A DNA stretch of 25,012 nucleotides, from NCBI RefSeq assembly GCF_000003815.2, contig NW_023365728.1, positions 269,408 to 294,419 of the forward strand, in the 5' to 3' direction. Both the position numbers and the translations under genes were made by a program. The DNA is from Branchiostoma floridae. Its lineage: Eukaryota > Chordata > Leptocardii > Amphioxiformes > Branchiostomatidae. This document shows, piece by piece, positions 18,137 to 25,012 of the stretch (position 1 is the first letter of the stretch; every line of letters begins with the position of its first letter). A model generated the notes under the pieces. The model had not been told where the DNA came from. It ran no database searches and worked only from the letters and a program-made list of their open reading frames with translations.

Positions 18137-18832
18137 AAGGTCTTCACAGCTTCGTGTGATGATGCGTGAAGGTCAAGCTCACCCACAGGACCCCTGCTGA
18201 AATAGAGTTGTCAACAGCGAGACCGTGAACAATGCATATCACGGGCCCGCGCTCCGTGTCTCTATTTTCTGAAGCGTAGCTGGCGCCAATTATTTCCTGA
18301 GCTAGCTTTCCTTTCTTCTTGTTTATGGGGTGCATAGGGCGGCGCCCATCTCTCCGTTACTGTAGCCCTTGGGTCTTGTGCAATCACTACAACAGGGGTC
18401 TAGTCCACTGGTGTGTGTTCAACTAACTCCTTTTTAACGAGTGCTAAACAGACAAAGTAGCATGTACCGTTTGTAAGGTCTTCACAGCTAGCTTCGTATG
18501 ATGATAAACGAAGGTCAAGTCCAACTGCGAGACAATGAACAATGGAACACGCTTTGTGTTTCTATTTTCTGAAGCGTGGCTGTCGCTAACTTTCATTCCA
18601 TCTCGTTCAAGAAAGTTAATAAGTCCTTCCCGCCTGCACCAGATGGCCACACAGCGTTTTACAATCACTACATCAGGGAGCGAAGGCCAGGCTCACCCAC
18701 AGAAGCCCCGCTGAAATAGACTTGTCAACAGCGATATCGCGAACAATGGCACACACTTCGTGTTTCTATTTTCTGAAGTGCGGCTGTCACTAATCGTTTC
18801 CTGAGCTAAACTGTCCTTCCTTCTCGACATCG
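18137..18832 (+). repeat. Three diverged tandem copies of a 150-190-bp unit
   Basis: Copies lie at about 18137-18310, 18475-18600 and 18678-18832. Shared blocks in order include AAGGTCTTCACAGC, CGAAGGTCAAG-type, GTCAACAGCGA, GTGAACAATG and TCTATTTTCTGAAG. Linker blocks ending CAATCACTACA(A/T)CAGGG also recur (about 18381 and 18663). Class unknown. Confidence 0.7.
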
Positions 18833-18892
18833 AGCCAAAAAGTCTGCTTCTGTTTTTAGTTACAGCAGGATGTTTTGCCTCGATCTGTTTTG

Positions 18893-19084
18893 GTGTATTT
18901 GTCTGCATCGTTAACAGGGTCGGGAAAAGGTTTGGCGCATGGCCCGTTTGCCAATCGTGGAGATCATCTGACAAAGTTGATAACATTGTTTGTGGTTACC
19001 GATGACACGGTGGTTTTTGGGAGCTGGTGGCATTGTTTTTGTCTGTAGCGACAAGCAAGTGGCTAGTAATCAACTTTCCCTCTA
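18893..19084 (+). repeat. Direct repeat pair, copy 1
   Basis: It begins GTGTATTTGTCTGCATCG and ends CAACTTTCCCTCTA. It aligns along its length with 19266-19461 (shared TGACAAAG, GATAACATTGTT, ATGACACG, GGCATTGTT and GCAACTTTCCCTCTA-like blocks). Confidence 0.75.
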
Positions 19085-19265
19085 TTCTGGAGGTTTGGCC
19101 GATGACAGAAAGGCACTATAATTGCCCCCCCCCTTTTTGTACTTCAAGGGAGCATAGTTCGCCATTCGTCATTGTAAGTGGGTTCAGAAAACAGCATTTC
19201 CAAAGACGAAACTTCTTATTTTTTAACCACGCCAACCTTAATACAACCACAGAATGGTTGTTTAT

Positions 19266-19461
19266 GTGTATTTGTCTGCATTGTTAACTGGGCCGGTCCG
19301 AAACTTGGCCCATTCGTATATCATGTATATTTGGAGCTTCTCTGACAAAGCCGATAACATTGTTCGTAGTTTTCAATGACACGCTAGTGTGTCGGAGCTA
19401 GCGGCATTGTTCCGGTTTGAATGAGTGACAAGCAGGTGGCGAGCAAGCAACTTTCCCTCTA
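19266..19461 (+). repeat. Direct repeat pair, copy 2
   Basis: It is the second, diverged copy of 18893-19084, about 373 bp downstream. With the triplicated unit just upstream it suggests an old tandem duplication zone. Confidence 0.75.
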
Positions 19462-19932
19462 GGGCTTCAGTTACTAAAAGGATAACGTCACATTTCCAAA
19501 CCGGGGCCCGGCCGAATAACGAATAATAGAAATATATACGTAAAATTATACACAGATAATAATGCCCACGACTATTCTCTTATGTATTGTGTAGTTTGGT
19601 GTCTTTTATTAATTTGTATCCTTACATGGACCCTTACATAATATTTCCCACTCAAACGAGAATCACAGTCCTATTTACAGCGACCGCCTGTCCACATAGA
19701 TGAGATTGTATTGGTCGTCTTAGACAGGTTCGGCTGTATTTATCTATTCTCTCCAACCAACGCGTTGTCTTCCGCTGAGTTCGGACATCCTTCGCTGGAA
19801 GGTGCCGGTGATGATTTGGGTTTTGTCCAAAAATAAGAGTTGGGGCTGTTCTTTACATAATGGAGTAAAATGGACCATGAGCTTCGATCCAACAAACTTC
19901 TGAGTCTGAACCGGGCAGCTAGTAAGCATCTT
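19462..19932. other. No recognised feature
   Basis: Short minus-strand open frames near 19740-19940 have no known domain. Confidence 0.4.
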
Positions 19933-20161
19933 CTCTCCAAGCAGAGGTTAGACTACCGCTGATTTTTTACGTCAAGACATCAAGAAAACAGTACGATAGA
20001 GAATGGTTTATTGGCATTAAAAAAGTTTGCAGCACAAAATGGATGAAATGTCGATATTTTACAGCTTGACATTACTAAAAGTGAGGCACAGAGATAGAAA
20101 GCCCGCGAAAAACGCCTAAAAAACGTCAAAAACAGCCGGCGCCTAACCTCTGCTTAGAGAG
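19933..20161. mobile_element. 229-bp MITE with about 17-bp well-matched terminal inverted repeats
   Basis: The left end CTCTCCAAGCAGAGGTTAG and the reversed right end CTCTCTAAGCAGAGGTTAG differ at one base, and weaker similarity (GCTG-T-rich-ACGT) continues inward to about 45 bp. No coding sequence. No clear adjacent target duplication was found; TAGTAAG occurs near both ends but not symmetrically. Confidence 0.72.
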
Positions 20162-20329
20162 TAGTAAGAACACGAATGGGGTAACACGAATCCAACAACA
20201 ACAAACTGCATCAAACTGTCAAAACCTAGGACCAATGCAGAAAGGAAGCGCTTCCTCTACCGTATGGCTTGCCACTGGAACACAGTTACTAAATGAACTT
20301 GTTTTTCTCTCAGTTGTATAGTTTGCAAT

Positions 20330-20471
20330 GTACATATTATGTTTGTATGTATGTAATGTTGTGCGTGTATTAATGTATTTTATGTAGACCACTGGAAGAA
20401 TAGCTCGCAACATAATGTTGTAATAGCTAAAAGTGGATCTGAATAAAGTCAAAGTTAAAGTCAAAGTCAAA
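20330..20471 (+). mobile_element. LINE 3' UTR with GTCAAA tail
   Basis: GACCACTGGAAGAATAGCTC and GTGGATCTGAATAAA resemble the 3' ends of animal LINEs. AATAAA (20442-20447) is followed directly by about four imperfect GTCAAA units. The coding part is missing. Confidence 0.6.
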
Positions 20472-20639
20472 TCCTGTGTTTAGAGCTGGACAGGAATCCC
20501 CGACCCTCACTGTGAACCAGAAGCTGGATTACATGGCACGCGACCACAGCACGTATCCACCATTACAACAATGCCTTCAACACTACAGTCTGGATGTCGA
20601 ACTGTTTCCAGGGCACACGCAGGCGAATTCCTCGGCTCC
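20472..20639 (+). other. Unassigned sequence with a 74-residue open frame
   Basis: The plus-strand frame from 20476 reads ...LTVNQKLDYMARDHSTYPPL, then QQCLQHYSLDVE before entering the foldback element. The composition looks more protein-like than its surroundings, and a possible acceptor GTTTAG precedes it, but no family was recognised. Confidence 0.25.
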
Positions 20640-20729
20640 AGGAACAGGGGTGCCTAAGCGTTTGCACGAACCCTATGAGATTCGTACGAATATTATGTGA
20701 TACGCACGAATCACCATGCGAAAACGCAC

Positions 20730-20835
20730 GAATATTATGAAAATCACACGAATCATTATGCGAAAACGCACGAATCTTATGAAAATCACACGAATCACTA
20801 TGCGAAAACGTACGAACCTTATGTGACACACACGA
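20730..20835 (+). repeat. 106-bp direct repeat inside foldback left arm, copy 1
   Basis: It appears identical to 20986-21091. It consists of two 42-bp units and part of a third, and immediately precedes the 139-bp repeat copy 2. Confidence 0.9.
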
Positions 20836-20972
20836 GTGAGTGAGTGAAAGTTATGATAGAAGAGTTGCAAGTGTACAGGGCATGTTGTACCCAAAACTTC
20901 ACTCCTGGTGGCCTTTTCTTGACCAACGCGTCCGGGCACACCTTCTCGAGTTAGGTTGTCCACAGACAAATA
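20834..20972 (-). repeat. 139-bp dispersed repeat with TCAC tail, copy 2, nested in the foldback element
   Basis: It differs from 17287-17425 at two positions only. It interrupts the left arm of the foldback element, so it arrived after, or during remodelling of, that element. Confidence 0.88.
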
Positions 20973-20985
20973 TTATGAAAATTAT

Positions 20986-21091
20986 GAATATTATGAAAAT
21001 CACACGAATCATTATGCGAAAACGCACGAATCTTATGAAAATCACACGAATCACTATGCGAAAACGTACGAACCTTATGTGACACACACGA
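20986..21091 (+). repeat. 106-bp direct repeat inside foldback left arm, copy 2
   Basis: It is identical by eye to 20730-20835 and lies 13 bp after the 139-bp repeat copy 2, giving an A-R-A arrangement. Confidence 0.9.
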
Positions 21092-21579
21092 ACCTTATGT
21101 GATTTGCACGAACCTTAAGCTTATGCGAAACCGGTCAACCGCCGCCAGGTCACGTGATACCACGTCATTCGCATAAGTTTCGTGCAAATCACATAAGGTT
21201 CGTACGTTTTCGCATAGTGATTCGTGTGATTTTCATAATATTCGTGCGTTTTCGCATAGTGATTCGTGTGATTTTCATAAGGTTCGTGCGTTTTCGCATA
21301 GTGATTCGTGCATAACACACACATCATATTCGTACGAATCTCATAGGGTTCGTGCAAATGCTTAGGCACCCCTGAGGAACAACATGCCCAAAAGGCAAAA
21401 TTAACACCCCCTCAGGTGTAACATGGGGCGGGGGGCGGTGTCCTGGAAACAGTCTGGCATCCAGGCGTATTTAGCGGTGTGAAGGGTACGCATTTTTACG
21501 GCTACCCGAATAACCATTATTATAAAGAGTCCAGGAAAACGTAAACACGCGGGGTAACCTATATCCGTTGTTTTAAAGA

Positions 21580-21749
21580 CTGGATACTTAATTTGAAATC
21601 ACAATTTCAAAGTTTATAAAAGTTTTTAAAAAAGTTTTAAAGTGTATGATAAATTGAGACATGTTATTGTGCCGCACTTGTACCGTATACGCAATTCAGC
21701 CTTTGGCTGCGAGGTATATCGTTTTTCAATAAACCATTCATTCATTCAT
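21580..21749 (+). mobile_element. LINE 3' end (CR1-like) with CATT tail
   Basis: CAATTCAGCCTTTGGCTGCG, then AATAAA (21728-21733) and a CATTCATTCATTCAT tail make a CR1/L2-type 3' end in plus orientation. The 5' boundary is not visible. Confidence 0.65.
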
Positions 21750-21940
21750 AAACCATTCAATACAACGAATAGTTTCTGAATACAACGGATATAGGTTACC
21801 GAGGATAAGAATTACATCTGCTTGGAGGTAATAACTACCCCTCTCAGTGCTCCGTCATCCCTCTCGGTAACGATCGTCTTTAATACTGTTGACATCTAAC
21901 CGGGATTAGGTCACCAGTCTGTCGTCTCAGCTCTTCTNTC

Positions 21941-22225
21941 CACACGTGCGTATATTTTCGATTCCGTATGAGAAACGTATGGAAGTTAACCCTCTACCAG
22001 GATCCACAAGCCGTTGGGAAACAAACTGGATGAAATATACTTGCCAGATATATCTACCAGAGGAGTTAGCCGGTTTGTCAGAGGTTTATAAACCGGCTAA
22101 CTCCTCTGGTAGATATATCTGGCAAGTATATTTCATCCAGTTTGTTTCCCAACGGCTTGTGGATCCTGGTAGAGGGTTAACTTCCAAACGGATCTCATAC
22201 GCACTCGAATACATACGCATGTGTG
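21941..22225. repeat. 285-bp near-perfect inverted repeat (palindromic element)
   Basis: Arms 21941-22076 and 22090-22225 (136 bp each) pair without gaps around a 13-bp spacer. The inner 96 bp (21981-22076 with 22090-22185) are perfectly complementary; the outer 40 bp carry about eight mismatches. The 96-residue frame across it is an artefact. No clear target duplication is visible; an ambiguous base lies at 21938 just outside. Confidence 0.95.
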
Positions 22226-22288
22226 AAGGTAAATAAGCAACGCCAAAGGCGAGAAGAATGCGCCGTATAACACAAATATAACAGTGTT

Positions 22289-22417
22289 TCTCCTGACTCT
22301 ACCACTTTGTCATCCGTCAGGGGTATCTTAGCCTAGTCGCTAAGTTCCCTGTCTCCTGACTCTACCACTTTATTGTCATCCTTCAGGGGTATCTTAGCCT
22401 AGTCACAAAGTTCCCTG
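22289..22417 (+). repeat. Two tandem copies of a 63-66-bp unit
   Basis: Copies 22289-22351 and 22352-22417 share TCTCCTGACTCTACCACTTT, TCAGGGGTATCTTAGCCTAG and AAGTTCCCTG. They differ by a 3-bp indel and a few substitutions. Confidence 0.92.
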
Positions 22418-22846
22418 GTAACAGAGCTTACAATCTTCTATTTTCCCCAGGGTGACAACCGGCGCTTTCGACCAGACAACATTGTCTAAAGTATATGACC
22501 TTTTCACCTCTACATTATATACGTATCTAGTATCTACGCTAATCCTTGTCTCTTGAAAACGCAGTATAAAATCTGACATCTACTTTGTTGCTGGGCATTC
22601 AGCTCCCGTGTGCCGTCTGAGTGGGTTTACTCGTACTAACAGTGGCTACACAGTTACGTTGTCCATACTGACTTACATAAATCAAAGGTATTTATACGTT
22701 TATTTACTTATATATCAAGCAGTTTTGGAACTGCAGAAAAAGGTTGCAAAGCTTTGACTATTCAGATAGTAATAGAGACTGTGCATGTCCTTACTTGCTG
22801 CTATAAAAAAAATTTTGTAAGCACAAGTTCCGGCACCATTTATCAA
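22418..22846. other. No recognised feature
   Basis: No repeat partner or coding sequence was recognised. Confidence 0.4.
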
Positions 22847-22930
22847 TACAGCGGAAGCCGCTTAATTGCACACCCAATTTGCCAGCGAATTCCGTGCAAT
22901 TATCCGGCGTGTGCGATAATGCGGAGTTGG
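22847..22930. mobile_element. MITE fragment related to the element in lectin intron 5
   Basis: TACAGCGGAAGCCGCTTAAT followed by TGCAC, then CGTGCAATTATCCGGCGTGT echoes the ends and interior of 15052-15229. The second end is not seen. Confidence 0.45.
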
Positions 22931-23049
22931 TCATTTGGACCGCATCACCACATCTGGTTTCTAGTTCTGCCTATGTTTGTATCTGCATACTACTAAAGAT
23001 ATTTTAACAGATATTGAGGTACATTATCAATGTGGACTTGTTGCATGAA

Positions 23050-23342
23050 NNNNNNNNNNNNNNNNNNNNNNNNNNNNNNNNNNNNNNNNNNNNNNNNNNN
23101 NNNNNNNNNNNNNNNNNNNNNNNNNNNNNNNNNNNNNNNNNNNNNNNNNNNNNNNNNNNNNNNNNNNNNNNNNNNNNNNNNNNNNNNNNNNNNNNNNNNN
23201 NNNNNNNNNNNNNNNNNNNNNNNNNNNNNNNNNNNNNNNNNNNNNNNNNNNNNNNNNNNNNNNNNNNNNNNNNNNNNNNNNNNNNNNNNNNNNNNNNNNN
23301 NNNNNNNNNNNNNNNNNNNNNNNNNNNNNNNNNNNNNNNNNN
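23050..23342. other. Assembly gap (293 N)
   Basis: This is a run of Ns. Reading frames drawn across it are meaningless. It may hide part of the PLE copy whose fragment begins at 23402. Confidence 1.
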
Positions 23343-23401
23343 TCTATACGTACGTCCTCTTTTCTTGTTAAGAATACCGGATTGTATTAGTACATTCTTT
23401 T

Positions 23402-23488
23402 ATATATAGCCTCTCTAACTCCCAGTTCAAACCATCGGGGTTCGCCGTCTATGATATCTGTGGATTGAAGTTTGAACGAGTGTCCCTG
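23402..23488 (-). pseudogene. Second Penelope-like element C-terminal fragment
   Basis: The minus strand encodes QGHSFKLQSTDIIDGEPRWF followed by ELGVREAIY. It matches the fragment at 4109-4354 at about 24 of 29 residues, including HSFKLQSTD and RWFE-GVREAIY. It ends close to the N gap, so more may lie there. It is diverged and non-functional as seen. Confidence 0.72.
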
Positions 23489-23994
23489 GCTGTTTGGCAA
23501 TGTTGCAGTTTGGAAAATCCGATTTCAAAACTCAAAACTCCCTACACATGCAGAATGGTAATGTTGACATTGTTGATGCCGGTTAATGAAATAAATGAAA
23601 ATAATATGTAAAGAAAATGACTTTTTTACAGACAATATAAGGACATTATGAAACGTAAATTTGTGGGTCATATAATCAAGAACGATGACAGTAGTGATAG
23701 TAGCTTGGATGCTATTCATTGAGGATCACTCTATTGTATATTTGCAACGAATACCTTAATTAGTAATATACATGTATATCCTACGGTATTTATCCCGAAA
23801 TACACCTCCTTTTCTTTGTCTCGTAAGCAACAAATGTCTGTAGAAGTAACAGATATGTAGCCATGACATCTATTGTTGTGTGTGCCTTTATTCATAAATC
23901 TGATAAAGCTCCAATAAGACAAATCTTGAGTCTTCCTCTGTTGCTCATGAGTCACCAGTGCTCATTGTGACTGAATCTCAAAGGTTTTGATTGT
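23489..23994. other. No recognised feature
   Basis: The section is AT-rich with short open frames only. Confidence 0.4.
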
Positions 23995-24205
23995 TACTGT
24001 AAAGGCAGAAACTTTCGCAGTGGTTTAATGTTCGCGGTTTTCGGGGTGGCCACTTTACCGCGAATTTAAAACCACCCCGAACATTTTTTCCGTGGCAGTA
24101 GGAGACTACAGTGTCTGGTGCTACAGCGAAATTAAATCCACCGCGAAAAATCATTTTCCGCTACCGCGAAACTAAATCCCCGCGGACTTAAATGCATTTA
24201 CAGTA
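23995..24205. mobile_element. 211-bp MITE with TACTGTAAA termini
   Basis: The left end TACTGTAAA and right end TTTACAGTA are a perfect 9-bp inverted repeat. The interior has repeated CCGCGAA-TTAAA and CCACCGCGAAAA motifs and a strong palindrome around GTTCGCGGTTTTCGGGGTGG. This fits a common non-autonomous element type of invertebrate genomes. Superfamily not assigned. Confidence 0.75.
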
Positions 24206-24636
24206 TTCGATGTGCCAGGATCTAGGTGATACTAATATTGTCGTCACGTTACACCATACGTGCTTCATCCAAAGGCTAAGTATGACAGTGTAACCGGTAT
24301 GGAATAGGAAAGACGCGTGTTGACGATTAGGTGAGAAATTGTCAGGTGGTAGCTTGTTAGGCGTTTTTCATGTTCATACCATCTTGTTAATGCTTAGTAC
24401 CACAAGATTGCTGTTCACTTCACCATCTATGGCTTTAAGTTAGTAGACAGCTTGAAGAACGTTTGAGAAGAGGGTCCAGGGGAATGTTTGCTGACGAAAG
24501 CTCAAATCTTAAGGGGGTGTAAGTTAGAGTACGCCTTCAGCCTTTTTGCATTCTTAATCATTATGCCGGGCATGGTGTGGTTTGGTGTGGCGTATGTTGT
24601 TTCCTCTTCTACAAAACGTACGCGCAGTTTAACACA
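24206..24636. other. No recognised feature
   Basis: No gene or repeat was recognised up to the NRF1-like sites. Confidence 0.4.
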
Positions 24637-24670
24637 TGCGCATGCGCAATTAAACACATGCGCATGCGCA
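24637..24670. promoter_or_regulatory. Two perfect NRF1-type sites
   Basis: TGCGCATGCGCA occurs at 24637-24648 and 24659-24670 inside a 22-bp tandem duplication (TTAAACACATGCGCATGCGC type). This is the full palindromic NRF1 consensus. Such sites usually lie in promoters; a transcript could start nearby, but no gene is seen to the right within the window. Confidence 0.45.
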
Positions 24671-24680
24671 GGGCTTCCTG

Positions 24681-24732
24681 CGTGTGTGTGGGAGTGTCTG
24701 TTTGCGTGTGTGTGTGTGTGGGGGGGGGGGGG
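24681..24732 (+). repeat. GT microsatellite followed by a G-run
   Basis: GTGTGTG tracts are followed by about thirteen consecutive G (about 24720-24732). Open frames across it are low-complexity artefacts. Confidence 0.9.
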
Positions 24733-25012
24733 CTGTTGGTGGTAAATGCATAACAACTTGAGTGAGAGTGAGTAGTCGGCCCACCCAATAACAATAACAA
24801 CTTTGGCAACAGCTTCGTTCTCAGATATAATGGATTGGCCAATCGCCAAGGGATTCGGAGAAAAGATGACGTGATTTCCTGTTGACTAAGATTTATATAC
24901 TGCTAGCATGGCGTTAGCTGGGGCAAAATCTCGGTCAAGTAAATTAACGGATGGAACGTTCTAAAACATATGTCCATATGTCCCCGTTTCCAAATAGAGA
25001 TATCATTGTCCC
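24733..25012. other. No recognised feature at the right end
   Basis: No gene, repeat or splice site with support was recognised. It could contain the 5' end of a gene driven from the NRF1-like sites, which cannot be judged here. Confidence 0.3.

Larger units (their letters stand above)
20645..21374. mobile_element. Foldback DNA element with 5-bp target duplication
   Basis: The termini are CAGGGGTGCCTAAGC and its inverse GCTTAGGCACCCCTG. AGGAA flanks both ends directly (20640-20644 and 21375-21379). The right arm (about 21167-21374) pairs along its length with the left arm, which is longer because of a 256-bp internal duplication/insertion. Arms are built from 42-bp units with ACGAATC, ATTATGCGAAAACG and CTTATGAAAATCAC motifs. 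A spacer of about 38 bp lies at 21129-21166. No transposase is encoded. The superfamily is not clear: CAGGGGTG suggests hAT, but hAT elements make 8-bp duplications. Confidence 0.88.

Noticed and set aside
20476-20700. 74-residue frame as a possible exon
   Set aside because: No family recognised, and it runs into the foldback element; kept only as an unassigned note.
21946-22236. 96-residue plus-strand frame across the palindrome
   Set aside because: It reads both arms of an inverted repeat, so the second half is simply the arm's complement; it has no domain.
24488-24849. 85-115-residue frames near the right end
   Set aside because: They depend on the GT/G-run low-complexity tract and show no domain.

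Overview
The window looks like nuclear DNA of an animal, most probably a lancelet (Branchiostoma). It has spliced exons with GT-AG introns, about 41% GC by eye, and many short palindromic DNA elements and non-LTR retrotransposon tails. Its one clear gene has the layout of the lancelet type II membrane C-type lectins: a short Q-rich cytoplasmic tail with an NPxY motif, one membrane helix, a heptad-rich stalk and a CTLD. The species is inferred from style, not proven. Two ambiguous bases and a 293-base N gap show this is a draft assembly. || Layout. 1-2100: no recognisable coding sequence; possibly the 3' UTR of a gene lying to the left, ending near an AATAAA at 2079. 1375-2563: a dispersed direct repeat pair exactly 1 kb apart. 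3796-4354: the minus-strand 3' end of a Penelope-like element (PLE), with a GIY-YIG-type C-terminal fragment and a hammerhead-ribozyme-like terminal motif. 5546-6590: a direct repeat pair around a TG/TA microsatellite. 7387-7470: a GGGA array. 7980-8400: a probable dispersed repeat. 9033-9218: an inverted repeat fused to a second PLE terminus. 9245-11700: nothing recognisable. || 11706-15449: the plus-strand C-type lectin gene, six coding exons. Its fourth exon carries an in-frame 42/51-bp minisatellite coding for a coiled coil, and near its end the reading frame slips in a way that fits a 20-bp loss from the repeat. 15768-16265: the 3' end of a minus-strand LINE. 16880-16990: a second hammerhead-like motif. 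17287-17425 and 20834-20972: two nearly identical copies of a 139-bp repeat. 18137-19461: diverged tandem and direct duplications. 19933-22417: a cluster of short palindromic elements, including a foldback element with a 5-bp target duplication, a LINE tail and a 285-bp near-perfect inverted repeat. 23050-23342: assembly gap, followed by another PLE fragment. 23995-24205: a MITE. 24637-24670: two perfect NRF1-type sites. || How it fits together: only the lectin gene supports a cellular role (surface carbohydrate recognition with probable endocytosis). The rest is mostly transposon debris, and some of it (LINE end, MITE) lies in or next to the lectin gene. No CRISPR array, rRNA, tRNA or bacterial-type operon was seen.
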